A stretch of DNA of 64,000 nt. It comes from Sipunculus nudus. Taxonomy: Eukaryota > Annelida > Sipuncula > Golfingiida > Sipunculidae. The notes beneath the pieces are model-generated. The model was not told the origin of the DNA, did no database searches, and saw only the letters and a program-made list of their open reading frames with translations. The DNA lies in contig CM049307.1 of the NCBI GenBank assembly GCA_026874595.1, positions 77,166,643-77,230,642 on the forward strand. Reading direction: 5' to 3'. Shown here one piece after another: positions 24,376 to 37,865 of this stretch. Within the stretch, counting starts at the first letter, position 1, and every line of letters starts with the position of its first letter. Position numbers and translations under genes: made by a program.

Positions 24376-25540
24376 ATTTTCTCAAAGGATACTGATTTTG
24401 AGGGTCTTTACGGTTTCGTGAGAAACATGCCACATGCTTGACCGGAGGCCTTCTCCATCTCTGACACTGCATTAAACATACATGATGTTTCCTCTTATTT
24501 ATCAACTTAATTTTCAAAATATGAAAATAATTCTTACATAAAAATTATGTTCATATCACCAATATATTCTTTAATTCACAACACATTCTAGACATCTCTT
24601 ACCGGCATCTTTTTTTATGTGTCAGGAAAAAGTAATGAATGAAATTACTAGTAAATCTTAGATTCCACACATATCATAACTGAATAAGAGTTGCCAATTT
24701 GATTAAAGATTTTTATCTTGGATTTCAGTCTAAAAACGTCACATCCTGTTACGCAGGACCCCATGATATAAGCGGGCCTCGAAATACATTTGAGTATGAG
24801 GCGATGCAGCCATTGAAAAACATACTATATTTGCAATTGGTAAATACCTGTAATGTTCGGGGGATAAAGAAATCATAATGAAACATGTTCTTCATCTCAT
24901 TTAAACATTTCCATATTACAATACACGTCTTTGTATTAGATAAGGCGAAGGGAGCCTATATATATTTACCATTATAAGCAACTTGACCATTCAGACCTCT
25001 AACAAACTGCATCTGAGTCGGATAGATCCCTTAAGTGGCAGCCATATTTACTGTAGTTCCTTATCAGCCACCTGCAGCGCTGTAGTCGGGCCTCCATTAT
25101 TGTGTTGAATGTGACTGCCCCCATAACACTAGTGGTTGCTTTACCTGATGTGTTTTCTTTAAATATGTTCTTTATTTACCAATGTTTCTTTAATTACAAA
25201 GCAGGTTTGTCCACTACTAATCCAATGGATTGAAAAGCAAAGAGCGGATTATTTGTACTTGCTTTTGAAATTTATCAGACTGAATGAATTAGCCTCTGTG
25301 CCTCCTTATTGTAGAGTAACAGCCCAAACAAGCAGAGTGTAGTCTGAGCAGCATATTAATAGATGATGTTGATAAATACTATGAGTGTGATAACTGCACG
25401 CTAGTGCCCTGGAATTACTGATATGGTAAATATATGTTATTATTAAAGGTTGTGGCACTAAACTTTTTTCACGCGACATGGTTAATTCCCCTTTTGGTCA
25501 TTAAATATTTGGTACAATACCACCTATATATATCACAAGG
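24376..25540. other. No gene seen
   Basis: This is AT-rich DNA without recognisable coding sequence or repeat structure. Confidence 0.5.
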
Positions 25541-25544
25541 AGCA

Positions 25545-25800
25545 TGGGGGCGTTATGGTAAGGGAGCTTTATTTGTGACCGCAAGGTTGTGGGTTCGCGC
25601 CCCGTTCTGACCACCGTCTGTGCTAAGAATCCCAGCCAAAGTCTTTACAGCAAGGGTTCGCTCTCACGACCCAGGTGTGAATGAGTACTGGTCATGGGTG
25701 GCACGCAAATGTAGATCGAATAACCTTCTAGGGCTTGTTATTGACATCGTTAGTGATATCAGACTATAAACCCCCACCTTTACCTTTATATAAGTGAGTT
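25545..25800 (+). mobile_element. tRNA-derived SINE
   Basis: The head resembles a tRNA: a box A-like 'tggtaagggag' at about 25556 and a box B-like 'GGTTCGCGCCCC' at about 25592, correctly spaced for RNA polymerase III. It is followed by a non-tRNA body and a 3' end reading 'aaacccccacctttacctttat'. The total length of about 250 bases is usual for a SINE. The tRNA part does not fold as a functional tRNA, so it is not called a tRNA gene. Confidence 0.6.
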
Positions 25801-26144
25801 ATACTATACATATTTTTCAATAAATTCTGAGGAATGTATATTACTTCGAGGTGCTTTCTAAAGTAAAAGACGTAAGTGGACTAGATCCATCTGAACTCCG
25901 CTAATGGAAAATCCTTCCGTGACAAAACCCGAATGCAGTAATGCGAGCTTCAAGAGTTTTCATATGCTTGTAACTCCGATGACTGAAATCTCCGAGACGG
26001 TTGGAACTATTACATTTTTCGGCTGACCTGGGCTGATCTTGCTGTGGCGAAATATGGTGACTGGAAGTGGTATTCTTGGATTAATCTGAATGTTTAAAAA
26101 TACCCGCTGCCGAGATCGTGTTCGTCATACCCTACATAAGGGTA

Positions 26145-26735
26145 AGATTCGTATTTTTCATAACAATCTCTGATAAAGAAAGGTTTTGAGAAGAACGCTT
26201 TTTCTGTAAACTGCTACGATACAACAATACTGTGCCGGATGGCTGTCTGTTGAACGGATATTCACAGAGACTAAATCGGATGGGCTGTTTTCCTTCTATC
26301 ATGAAACCATTCCGCAATGGTTAAGACTAAGGAACCTGTAACTAAAAGGCCCGGACAGTTTATGTCATCTGCTATCATGTCAACAATCTTTTTTTAGAAT
26401 TCGTAGATCTTCAGTGAACAATATGTATAAGCCTATTTAACGATACTGTAAAGGCAACGTGCCACATCAGGGATATACATTTTCTTTTTAGAACAGATTC
26501 GTATTTTTCATAACAAACTCTGGTATAGAAAGGTTTTGAGTAGAACGTTTTTCTGTACACTGCAACGATACAACAATACTGTGCCGGATGGCTGTATATT
26601 GAACGGAGGTTCAACATCTCCACAGGGACTAAATCGGATGGGCTCTTTTCTCTCATGAAACCATTCCGCAAGGGTAAAGACTTTGGAACCTGTAACTAAT
26701 AGGCCCGGACAGTTTATCTCATCTGCAATCATATA
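26145..26735. repeat. 240-bp direct duplication
   Basis: The segments at about 26145-26385 and 26497-26735 are near-identical direct copies about 352 bases apart. Both run from 'gattcgtatttttcataaca' to a shared 'ggcccggacagttta' end. Substitutions and small indels separate them. Neither copy codes for anything recognisable. Confidence 0.85.
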
Positions 26736-27985
26736 AAAAATCTGTGTGCCAACTTCAAGAGGAACATTCTCGGTACATGTTTTTTCTTGCTGGTATGTTG
26801 TTCTCTAAAACAGTGGCCACCTACAATTGGTCATGGGTAACTTTTTTAGAATTCTCCCGTATTTGCCTCGTTTCACAAGACAGTTGTTAATATCTCTGAC
26901 TTATATCTACCTTTGGGAATCTAAAAGGATTCCATTGTGATTCCATTGTGTAACCTGAGTTATAGAAGAAGCACATCCTTTTTCAACAGAGATTGTGATA
27001 CTTGAATCTATCGTTAAGGGGCTACCTGCGCTTATCTATGGTCTGTTTTGCAAGGTCTGCAAAACTACATACAGGCCAGGGTGATCCTCTTTAACGAGCG
27101 AAACGTGTGTTGGGAGTTTCTTTTTGTGAAAACTGCTCAATAATTTTACATTTGCTCACATTAGATGGTAAACCATGTAAAAACACGATCTGTGTTATGT
27201 TAATTGACTTTACCTCCATCAATACCTCATACAAATTTAATATATTGTATGTGAAATAACATTGAATGTGAGAATCCTGAAAATAAACTTCCGACAGAAG
27301 TGATGACGTTATCCGTCTTAAGTGGTCTTACAATGGCCATTGCTCTCAAGTGTAAGCTAGTATGGTCAGTAATATTAATGATAATGGTTCCCATCACTGA
27401 CATTACAATACAACTGAGACAACAAGAGGACAGGACGTGACATGATCACGCTTTACCCGGTACCCTCAAACCTGACCATCTACGATTACACGTAATGCAT
27501 TTAAGTTCGCCTTCATTAACCTGTGAATTTAATTTTCCGAAGGAATGTCAGTTAAAGGACCACAGAACTTTGCCGTTTACACATTATCTTAAATCAAGGA
27601 TAGTGCTGCATGTGTAGAAATACGGCTTAAAAGAGACATCAGAACCCAACCCCGTCCCGCCTTTATTTTGCTTCGCCACCCGCGGGAACTGGTTAAGTTG
27701 GGTTTTACATGCTGTCGAGGCCGTTGTAATGACCTGTTCGTCAAGGAGATCGAGAAAGGGTGCTCAAGTGTGGCCAGAGGGAGAGAGTGGCCTTGCCAGG
27801 GACGAAAAAGATCGAGATACGGCTGACCGAGGACTGAGGGTGCACGAGTCCAGCAGTGAAGTCCTAGCTGACACCAGAGTGCAGCAGATCGTGTAGGCGC
27901 TTAATACATCATCCAAGCGTATCTCCTTATTTACTGTTTAGAGAAGGGCATTTTTGTATTAGTTTGAGCAAGCGATGTTACAAAT
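26736..27985. other. No gene seen
   Basis: No coding sequence could be supported. The slightly GC-richer part near 27650-27900 lacks motifs that could be named. Confidence 0.5.
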
Positions 27986-28560
27986 TTGACATTTATATAT
28001 CATTTATATATGGATACGCGGGTGCCCAATAGTAATCAATCTATCTGTCTGTGTCTCAGATTGTCCAACTGTCCGTCCACAAAAATTCTATTCCGCAAGC
28101 TAATTCCAGTTCAGATTGACATATGGATTTTAAACTTGACTTTTATATGGCCCACTACTAGAAGAACACTATTGATTTTTGGGCCCTCAGGTCAAAGTCA
28201 GATTTACAGGACTCACTTCTTTATTCTTTATAAAGAATTTGGAGACATATTAAGCGGAACTTGTCATCCCACACGTTGCCCCTACTAATAGGAGAAGGCA
28301 ATAATTGATTTTGGGGTTAAATGACAAAAGGGTCACAAGGTCACAGGGGAAATCTGTCCACATTTTTTCCCGGAAGTAGACTCCAGTTTGAATCATTTAT
28401 TAGTTTTAAACGTGACATATTAATGGCCGTAAAAATATTTAAAGTGATGTTGATGGCAATGTGTTACATTTACAACGCCTGAACCATATTCATTAAAGAT
28501 ATTGGAGTGGAATTACACTGACTGAAATATCTTATAAATAAAGACGGACATGGACAAGTT
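27986..28560. repeat. Interspersed repeat related to 35.3 kb
   Basis: Phrases such as 'actagaagaacactattgat', 'gggccctcaggtcaaag' and 'acaggactcacttctt' recur in altered form at 35280-35440, where 'aaggggaagaaacctattga' and 'gggccacaagttcaaagg' appear. This marks a dispersed family with at least two copies here. The 100-codon open frame through it looks spurious. Confidence 0.55.
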
Positions 28561-30879
28561 GCCATACATATTAAATCTAAGCCGGACAGCTAAAATTGTT
28601 TGTTAGGTCTTTCTCTAAAAAAAAAACAAAAGTAGCCAGAGACCATGACTTGTGTGTTCATGAAAAAGTTCTGGAACATAGGCACCAAAGTAAACAGCCT
28701 TGATAGAGAAATCTATTACTGGTAATCCAGAGAGCCTTTAAAATATAAAAGATTGTTCCCCGTATATCTCATACGGGGACTCTACAAAAGATGAGTGAAG
28801 ACGCTGACAGAGCAAATAAGTAACAAATAAGATAAGAAAAAGATAATACCGCGCCAGCCGTCACAGGTGTGATAATATACATGATTTAATTCCTAAGTCT
28901 GTGAACGTTAGCTGCCACATCAAAGAGTCCACATTTACAGTTAACTTATCGTAAACTAATATTAAGATTTTCAATACTGCGGGAACGGTCGTGGAGACGA
29001 TTTAATGTATACGAACCAGCAGTTCAGTGCATTACAATCCCGAAAATAATCCTAAATAAATGCTTTTCACCACCTCTTGCTTTTTCGTGTGACTGTTTTG
29101 ACCGTTCGTACCAACAACCTTCATAATGCAATATACATCGAAATCGTCATACAAAAAGATGAATGCGCGAAAGTGGCCGTGTCTCATCTGCTATTAATTG
29201 CCACCGTTCGGGCGCGCTTATATAGAGATTGGGGTGCGGGGGGGCAGTCGCTTGAAAATGGTTGCAATTACGTATACGATTATACCAGTAATGAATTCTC
29301 TAGGAGACAATACCCTACAATCCATGTATTGGTGTAGTAACTTATAATATATTGTTTTGTTTAATACGCATCATCAAGTTCCCAACTTCCCAAGATTCAA
29401 GGTTAAGGATATTTAGATTCCGTTGAGAGCAATGTTTTAATACTTGGTCTAGATGATTTGACTTATTTGCGGGTGTGTGTGGAACCTCCCAATATATAAT
29501 TAGCTAGTTATTCAGCCGTAATTCACCTCGCGATTCGACTTCATCAACAAAGATGACAATTTTGAAGTTTTCACTACATCGATGTTAATGAATAGCTAGT
29601 CTATTTTATTCGCATGGTATTTAAGTGGTTCTGTTAATATAATAGTACCTGTTTTCCTATGACTTCCAGGATTAGATTCAGTTGCAAGGGATGTTTTAAT
29701 ACTAGGGCCTGTTGAATTGACTCATTTTCGGGCATATGGAACCTACCATTATTAAATTAGATAGTTCTACAGCCGCGACCCTGTTTTTTTTACGGTGAAC
29801 GGACATTTTCCCCGAGGCAATCTAAGGTATTTTTACCCCGTGGATAGTGCATAAAAGGAAGTGACTGTTTAGCGTGTCCAGCTTCAAAGAAACGTTATCA
29901 GATAATTTACCCATTAAACCGTTATAGGACTCTCCGTGTAGATATCACAGGGCCCAAATTTATCACTTGAGTCGAGACCAGTGCCCCTCCTCCGTGACAT
30001 GGCCAACTGCCCCAAGTTTTGGCTCGGCCGCTCGGGTCCGTGAAATGTGAAGGTGCGAGCTCGGTTGGGCCCAGAAAAAAATCTGCCTTCATGTGCTGGA
30101 ATAATGGTTCTCTGTTACATTATTAAACTCCCTTGGTCTCCATGTTGAAGATGTCCTTAATTTCCATAATGTAAGGTATTACCAGACGAGCCGATGGTTC
30201 GATTTGAGCCTTTGAAACTAGTCTGGTCGTGCTTTAATTCGTGGAATGGTGGGGAACACTTTTGTACGTGAGAGAAAAAAAAATGCAGGTAAACCGCTCC
30301 CAAATTTTGTCACTCGTGCAAAATAGCCTGTGGGCATCAACCGATGATCAATGAAATCTGACATATTAATAGGCACTAACATTTATGAAAAAGAGGCGAA
30401 TCGCAGGAAAAATCCACTGAGCAATTAGAAATCGTTCTCGTTTTATTACAAATAAAGCGCAAGCTCATGCTGTCGCATTATAATGCTGGACATTCATACT
30501 GTCAAGCGGCCGATGTTGGCATAGAAACCATGTCACATAACACATTGTTTGACATTTGATTTGCATAAACCCTTGCGTCGTGCAAAGGGTCTTGTGATTG
30601 GCGGATCGATGACGTGTCATCGATAGATATCCAATAAGAGATTCGTAGTAAAATCCACCCCATGTGAGTTCCTTCATGATAACTTTGGCGGGAGAATGTT
30701 CACTGACATCGCGTCGCTTTCGGTGGTTATGAAGATCTTTTGGTGGCACCTAGCGTATATAAACAAAGGACGCAGGACAATATAATTGAATCTTCAACTG
30801 ACGTTGTCTAATAATGCACGATCTCCGGAAATCAGATTTTTGTTATTGCAAGAATTGCGTGACCGGCTTCTGTGGGTCA
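28561..30879. other. Non-coding DNA with an imperfect duplication
   Basis: No gene was recognised. Segments at about 29400-29525 and 29670-29780 share 'gatgttttaatact.gg' and 'ttgactcattt.cggg', so they are diverged copies of one repeat. Confidence 0.5.
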
Positions 30880-31258
30880 CCGGCTTCTGTGGCTCAGGGG
30901 TAGAGACAGGACTCAAAGCCGGGAGATCGTGAGTTCGAATCTCAGCCGAGGCGAGATTTTTCACGGACGGCCCCCAGCCAGGGTAAGCGCTCTGCAGGCT
31001 CAATTGAAAGGCCGTACCCAATGGCCGTGTTAAACTCACAAACGAGTGCGCCTTTCGGGGGTTCCTCGGTGGTATGCCCCGGCTATGGGGACGATAACGC
31101 ACCCAGGGCCCGCAGGTGCAGTAGTCACCGGGCCTGGTTGACGCCAGGATATAAAATGAGAGGAAGCGTGTGTTATACTGCCCTGTCACCAAGTCCGAAA
31201 CCGGAATGAAATTCTGCAGATGAACATATGCGTAGTTAAGTTAGCATTAAAAAAAAAA
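30880..31258 (+). mobile_element. tRNA-derived SINE with A-rich tail
   Basis: The head contains box A-like 'TGGCTCAGGGGTAGAG' (about 30890) and box B 'GAGTTCGAATCTC' (about 30932), with the spacing of an internal RNA polymerase III promoter. The GC-rich body of about 300 bases ends in 'gcattaaaaaaaaaaga'. Size, promoter and tail fit a SINE. A short duplication of 'accggcttctgtgg' lies at its 5' edge. Confidence 0.75.
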
Positions 31259-34055
31259 GAGAGGCGGTTAAATCTCTGTTACGATCATGACAGGGTATTA
31301 GTAGCAGACCGGTTCCTAACAAATCGTCTATGCCGGCCACGACTGATGTTAATACGCAAAAAACTAAAGCAATCGCGTTAACCTCTCTTTTGTAGTGATT
31401 CCTTTTAATTGCCTTTCTTTCCGCAATTTATTTTATTATTACAGGGTTCCCGCGCTTCAAGCTATGGTTTTATTATAGTGACGGCGTGCCATCGCGTTTA
31501 CATATTCGTATCAGAACGTCAGGTGCCGGCTAGGTATAATAAAAAATTTAGAGACCCAGTACGGTTGTTCAGATAGCATAAAAATACATCATTTTCCTTT
31601 CAAAATTTTCCACACTATGGAAGGGGGGAATTCCCCCTGCCACATTCTCCCCTAACTTTTCATCAGACGGGCATTTATTATTTTTTTCCTGGGGGGAACC
31701 CCGTGATAATCCAAGCGAAACAAACGGTCTGCCTCTGCTATTGTATTGTCCATGGATGCACATTTAGTAAAGCTTGTTAATGTTGGACTGGGCATGATTC
31801 TGCATGGTAGATTATTAAAAAAAACTTTTTCATTGTTACATCCCTTTGCATAAAGTTAATAACCTGTACACACACATGGCAGTACATGCAATCTACGGTA
31901 TAACAGCAAAGTCCTCCTCCTCCTCCAAGAACAGCAAAAATAGTTTTCACTTTCCATATACCAGAAATATATATTTACGATAAACGAAAGCAATATTTGC
32001 TCAACATTATCGTTTCATGATTTATCTAATGTTTGTTTTTACCACGTCCACATAAAAACATTCAACCACATCAAGGTATCACTCCTAAAGGAATGAGGGC
32101 GACAAGTTCAACATGATTTCTTTACCATTATATGTTTGAAATGTTTTCCTTTGTATTAGATAGACAATGATAAAGGCTTTGCATTGATCTTTTTATTCAG
32201 GGAAACATGTCGGTGAATACCGCTTTCGATGGGATCTATGAAGAGGTTATTGCAGCAAATTCAATACGTACATCCGTGTCATTAAATGACAAAAGAGAAT
32301 ACCTCTGTCATTCAAAAACAATATGCAGGTAATGCAGGTCAGGACACAACAAAAGAAGAATATCGTAAAATACAGAATATAATACAAATCTTTGTATGAC
32401 AGCCTTTGTGACACAGTAATACCTAAGACGAAAATGCAGGCAGCAACCTTGGTGAATACAAATGTAAAGTTGATAAAAATACACATCAAGAATTTCAGAA
32501 GCAGAAGGAGGGAGTGACTGTGGACTCTTTGTCATATCATCTGTTACATCTATATGTTGTGGCAAAGAACCAACAGTCATTGATATGATCAGAAATTGAT
32601 GAGAAGCCATAATTTGGAAAGCTTTAAAAAACAAGAATAAAACATGCCCAGGCTGGTTCCGACAGACCTGCCTCTCAGTTAAGAAAGAGGTCCTCAACCC
32701 CCTCACCTGAGCAATTAGTGGAAATGCAGAACCTGTTCATCTTCTGTACACTAAATGATTTATACATAGTGTCTTTATTCAAATCAAAGGATCATCAAAC
32801 TGGAATAAAAATGGTAATTTAGCATTTATTGTACTCTCCAAATCCTAATGATTTGTAGTTTCAATATGTACACAGGATGTCTCAAAATATCAGAGGAATT
32901 GGTGTTCCCTGCATGGTTTCCTACCTCACCAATCAACTGATCATCTAACAGATATAAAAGTGAACCTTGGCGGACTCATTATTTTTAGAGTGGAAGCTGT
33001 ATCACATAAAAATTCATAATACTCAAAAACCGTCATGTATTCCAATACAGAGTGCTCTACATGAATATAAATTCGAATACTTATCACAAACATCAAGTAT
33101 AATTCTTTTGCATTTGCAGACACAGTTCAATGCAAGGAAACTTATGCATATTGTGGACGAAATGCTCGTCCGTTAGTCTCTGGGAAGTGCCAGGAACACC
33201 TCTGTCTTTTCGGTGTATCGCGAAACCACAGGCGAGACGAGACGAGAGATGACATATATACAGAGAACAAGAGACTCCACCACGAGAACACGGTCGACAA
33301 GAAGACAACCTGCCTTGAACAGAGATTACGGTGAGTACCTGACCATCTGCTACAACGAAGCTAGTTGGTGAGGGCATTTTCCTTGTCGATTAGCGATTTT
33401 CTGTTATTTCTAAAACTTTGCTGTCAACTTCGCCCAACGGCCGTCTAGCTGCACCTGCGTTTTGTCAGTATCTCGGCCCCGGTCGGTCTCTTGTTCGCTT
33501 ATTGAACGCCTCATAGTTTATTATTTGCTGTTTGGATTACTTACCCCGCTTAGTTTCTCATATTTGCTCACTAATTCCCATTTTGGAGCTGTACAATTGT
33601 ATTTTCCCGGTAGTTTTTAGGGTATTGAGCTTCTTTCATATTTTGTTCAACTCGCCTATTTCCACTTTGGCCCACCTCGTGTCTTGTTTTATTTTGCGAG
33701 GTTGTTCGTCAGTTTGCATGTTTTAACAGATTATTTTGGCTAGGGTTCAGTATTATTGGTGATCATTTCTTTCATTGAGGGACATTTTGTGCCGATTTTC
33801 ATGGGATATTTCGCCTTTGTTCCTTCTTGTGGCTGTCCGCGACGTGCTGCCAACTCGCTGCGTTTTATGCAACTATTACTTAGCCTATTCTGTATTCAGT
33901 TTATCACTCCGTCCTGTGCTGCCATCTGCCAGCCATTAGTGTAACTATTTCCTGCATGCTTTATTAGCTGTGGTTCTGATGTTGAGCTGCTACCATCAAG
34001 TGACGGTCCTTTGAACTAATCCTGATGCTTGATTAGTTTTGCTAATTCTTTCTTA
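31259..34055. other. No gene seen
   Basis: Several open frames of 60-130 codons occur on both strands but overlap one another and show no protein family character. The part from about 33150 to 34050 may be the 5' region of the Gypsy relic that follows; no LTR was identified. Confidence 0.45.
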
Positions 34056-34059
34056 CAGG

Positions 34060-34375
34060 TAAGGTCGTCAAAAGTGGTGCAAGATGCATAATAGACACTG
34101 GAGCAGACTTTAGTTAAGTAGCGGAAGAACCCTTGTCTGATATAGATAGAAAATACGCTCATCATAAGTCCCTATATCATGTAAAGGCAGTAGTGGCGAA
34201 TCTGTGGCTGTTATAGTAGAACTTATACAGGATGTTTATTTTGCGAAGTCACGAGTGAAAATGCATCGTTGTCTTGATGTTCGTGGATTTGTGGTAATAA
34301 TGAAATTAGGGACTGACTTTATCAAATTATTAGGACCAGTAACTTTGAACTGCAAGCAAGGTTTTTGCATATAGC
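34060..34375 (+). pseudogene. Gypsy-type aspartic protease relic
   Basis: The translation gives I-I-D-T-G-A-D-F-S (34090 region), the active-site D-T-G of retroviral-type aspartic proteases. A TAA comes immediately after. About 60 codons on, in another frame, L-G-T-D-F-I matches the conserved 'ILGxDFL' near the end of these proteases. Several stops and frame changes lie between, so it is a dead remnant of a Ty3/Gypsy element. Confidence 0.65.
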
Positions 34376-34679
34376 TGCAACAGTTCCCTAGGTTCGTTGT
34401 TCGATCCTACACATAGTGCACAAAAGGACTAACAACAGTGAGGGCAGTGGTATATATTCCATGTTATACAGAACAATTTGTCTAGTGCAGAGTTGAAGGA
34501 ATCAAAACCAATAGGGATTATTTAGTGTAGCCTCTCCGAGAGCTCGAGGCGACGATCCGCCGAGCCAGTTCAGTAATCTGGCAACAGGTGAGGTCTGGTT
34601 ACGTGTGGCTAATATTGAGGCAATGTTTGCCAATAGTATCGTTTCGGATGACGGGTCCCCGACATTACCGCCAATTGCT

Positions 34680-35041
34680 TCTTTCATCACACTCTACAAC
34701 CTGAAAAGCGACGGTATACCATAACCGACAAAAAACTGCCAGCCGTAATTTTGACTGTAAGAACCTTCAGGATATATTTGAGTAAACCTTTTGACTTGAT
34801 AACAGATCACCGTGCACTCACCTGGCTTAATAGCCTTGTAATAAATGATAAAGAAGATCATCGAGCATGTTTGATAGAATATCTTCAGGATTTTACCATC
34901 CGCGAGATCCACAAGGCGGGGAAAAACCCTGAAATGGCCATGGCCGACTATCTCTCAATTGCTTCCATCGTAACCGCCATACCGAACTTAGATGATCTCA
35001 GCTGGGACTCTGCGTTTACTCTGGAGGACGATTTCCTTTGA
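34680..35041 (+). pseudogene. Gypsy-type RNase H relic
   Basis: The open stretch reads T-D-H-R-A-L-T-W-L in the middle and 'I-E-Y-L-Q-D-F' then 'H-K-A-G-K-N-P...A-D-Y-L-S' after it. These match the end of Ty3/Gypsy RNase H domains ('TDHxALxWL', 'RPGKxxxxADxLSR'). Just upstream the K-R-R-Y-T-I-T-D-K-K-L-P-A-V block fits the preceding helix. The reverse transcriptase that should lie between this and the protease at 34.1 kb is missing. Confidence 0.75.
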
Positions 35042-35279
35042 TATGCAGTGCCTTTTTATGCTTTTTCCTGATCATATGACATTTTATAGAAACATACAAA
35101 AAAAGTCAAAAATAAAATACCGCCCGCCCCAGTGATTTCTGAAAAAAGTGCCTGAGAACCATCCCTTTTTAATTTTTTTTACCCTGTTTTTTTCTAATTT
35201 GTATGATTTCCTTCCTATTTTTGAAAAAAAAGTCAAATGAGAGCAATCATGCAAGTTTCTGAGCTTAGGTTCCATCTAG

Positions 35280-35440
35280 TGTTCCAAAAGGTCAAGGTAA
35301 CAGGACTCACTTATTTCAGAAGATTGTGGATGCATTTTAAACCAAACCTATATTCCAAAGTATTCTTACTAGCACACTGAGTGACTTAGCAAAAGGGGAA
35401 GAAACCTATTGATTTAGGGCCACAAGTTCAAAGGTCAATG
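35280..35440. repeat. Second copy of the 28-kb interspersed repeat
   Basis: It shares 'acaggactcactt.ttt', 'aagaaacctattgattt' and 'gggccacaagttcaaagg' style blocks with 27986-28560. It appears cut off on the right by the Gag-like retroelement sequence. Confidence 0.5.
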
Positions 35441-35540
35441 CCACCGGGCCACGCTCGCACCGGACGTTTTTCATCGAGCGTGGTATCTTAGTTACGTGCA
35501 ATCCACGGGCGAGATCGCTGCTCACAGCAGGAAAGATATT

Positions 35541-36400
35541 ATGGGAGATATTGAAGGTAAACTTGACTTTCTGATTCAGAAACTTGATAATTTGGACGCT
35601 AAAGTGATAACGATTGAACAGAGAATCAATTCAGAGCATGCTCTCGTCAAAGAAAACCATAAAGACTGGATTTAAAAGTAAGTGAGAAACTCGAGTCAGT
35701 CGAAAGCGCTGCGTCACGTGTACAGATCACGGGTGGTTCAGACGCCTGTGTCGAGCCAGGCAGAAATGTATCAAATTCAGGCTTTGCCACACCAGGCCTA
35801 GAGCCGGACGGGGGTCCTGGAGGTGAAAACTCTCATTCCACAGCCCCCTGGGAATCATTGCAGGAAGAATATAATGCTATTAAAGACTCGTTACAAGGTG
35901 TTAAACTCCCGTCTGATCACAAGTTGCATGATTCCCGCATCGGTATACGAAGAGACGACCAACAAGTTTTTAATACGCTCAGTAGATCTGGAAGATATAT
36001 TGAGACTGCACTGAAGTGGGTAGCGGTACATGCTACCAGTAGTTCGCTTGGCCAGGAATCGCTGATTCAGCTGCATACAATTTTGCTTGCCCATTTAAGA
36101 TATATTCAAGCGGAATCAGCAGCCCTGCAGGTTCAAAGTAATTTTGATGAAGGTGTCGCAAAATTTTTCAGAAGCCTGCAATACAACACAACAGCGCTGA
36201 ATAGTCAACATTTGGAACATTTAAAGACCGCTGTCGAGTTTTGTAGTCTGCGCGGACAAATACAGCGGGGACGCAGCAGAGGTCAAACAGGCCGAAGAGG
36301 ACAGTCACGTGGAAGGGGCTACATTCCAGATAGATTTCATCAACTTACTAATCGGAATATCCCTCAAACGCGCCCAGCCCCCTCCCCTGAGGAGTCTTAA
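35541..36400 (+). pseudogene. Retrotransposon Gag/ORF1-like protein, frameshifted
   Basis: An ATG at 35541 opens a short coiled-coil region (heptads of L, I and V with K, E, D) that stops at about 35674. The same protein continues in another frame from about 35676 to 36400. The second part has a helical 'S-G-R-Y-I-E-T-A-L-K-W' and 'F-F-R-S-L-Q-Y-N-T-T-A-L' region and an Arg/Gly-rich tail (R-G-R-S-R-G-Q repeats) typical of nucleic-acid binding. This layout (coiled coil, helical core, RG-rich tail) is seen in ORF1/Gag proteins of invertebrate retrotransposons, including DIRS-like ones. The family is inferred, not proven. The frame change marks it as broken. Confidence 0.55.
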
Positions 36401-36639
36401 ATGTGTATACTAGTGACTCATAATTGGGAACAGTTTTCATTCGGTGTGCATTTTATGACTTGATGTTGTTTATGGTATTACGCATAACATGAAAGATATT
36501 ATATGTCAATAATTTGCATGTACATCGAACTTTTACCATTAGTAGGTATATTTTTCCTTCTTTAAAAGTGTTTTCACCAGTGCGGACAAGTTCGTCATGA
36601 TAGTAGTATATAGCGAAGTATTATAAATGTCTCCCTTTA

Positions 36640-37081
36640 TTAGGGTGAACTTTGCCCTTTTTGTGGGTGAACTTCGCCCTTTGAGTGGACCAGAGGGTAG
36701 AAGTTCTCCCCAGAATGGGTCACAGTGCCCTCACCTGGGGGCGAAGTTAACGCCTGGCGGGGGGGTGAAGTTTTCATGGGGCAGAACTTGTCTGGCTTTT
36801 TGTGGGTGAACTTCGCCCTTTGAGTGGACCAGAGGGTAGAAGTTCTCCCCAGAATGGGTCACAGTGCCCTCACCTGGGGGCGAAGTTAACCCCGGGCGGG
36901 GGAGTGAAGTTTTCATGGGGCAGAACTTGTCTGGGGGTAGAAGTTTAGTATAGTGAAGTGTGAAGCGGGGGTGAATGGGTTTGGGGCGGCGGCCCCCACC
37001 CAAACCTATATATATGTGTGTATATTTTATGTATATATATATATGTATAAATATATATATGTGTATATTTATATATATATA

Positions 37082-37118
<37 letters not shown>

Positions 37119-37121
37119 GTA

Positions 37122-37172
<51 letters not shown>

Positions 37173-37380
37173 TGTTCTGGGAGGTAGAAGTTTTGGATAG
37201 GGTATAAATTTAATATAGGGTAGAAGTCTGTTTGGGATGAACTTTTGCATAGAGTAGAAGTTCACCGTATTAGGGTGCACACGTTTTCCTCGGGTAGAAA
37301 ATTATATAGGGGCGTAGTTAACCCCAGTTGTAGGGTGAAGTTTTCACGGGTAGTTGTCTGGAGAACATCTGTTTGACAGC
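36640..37380. repeat. Degenerate near-palindromic repeat field with a 139-bp duplication
   Basis: A 139-bp unit is repeated in tandem (about 36657-36795 and 36796-36934). Inside and around it the 15-mer GGGTGAACTTCGCCC and relatives such as GGGCGAAGTTAACCC, 'gggtagaagttc' and 'gggtgaagttttc' recur many times up to about 37370 and again at 37680-37760. GGGTGAACTTCGCCC is the reverse complement of GGGCGAAGTTCACCC, so both strands carry the motif. A long (TA)n block (about 37010-37170) interrupts the field. This probably belongs to the left end of the virus-like element, because related motifs occur at 40.6-40.8 kb inside it. Confidence 0.6.
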
Positions 37381-37865
37381 TGCATTCAGCTCCGCCGCGG
37401 AATAAGAAAACAAATCTTGAATGAGACCATTGAACCAGAGCGTTTCTATGGATCCATCCAAAAAGTTCTTGTTTAGAATGACCTATTCATACCAGACGCG
37501 GGGTGTGTTGTTACATACTAAATTGTCTCTTGATGGTTGTAACAGCGTCACAGTGTGTGCGTAATTATGCCGGAGATGTTGTTATTATGTACCAGCCTTG
37601 TTATTATGTAGTCGGGATAGGGTAATTAATGCGACCTGGTTCCTCGCCGCTTATTTACACAGTGCGAGAAATTTATATAGGGCGAAGTTTACCCAGGTTA
37701 AGGATGAAAATTGTACGGGTAATAGTTCACCGTATTTGAGGGTGATGTTTTCAAGTGCAGTTTCCTCGCTCCCTTTAGTGGACAAGGCGGTAACAAAGCA
37801 GAGTCAGGTATAATGGATAGGTTATCGTGATCGCGTGACATGTCGGTTGACTGATCAGCGCAAGG

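Noticed and set aside
30880-30960. A tRNA gene
   Set aside because: Box A and B are present, but the arms do not form a proper cloverleaf and the unit continues into a SINE body with an A-rich tail.
34060-36400. One intact retrotransposon from protease to Gag
   Set aside because: The order is wrong (protease and RNase H before a Gag-like ORF), the frames are broken and the reverse transcriptase is missing; at least two separate relics are more likely.
36945-37280. 111-codon minus-strand frame rich in Ile and Tyr
   Set aside because: It is a read-through of the (TA)n block.
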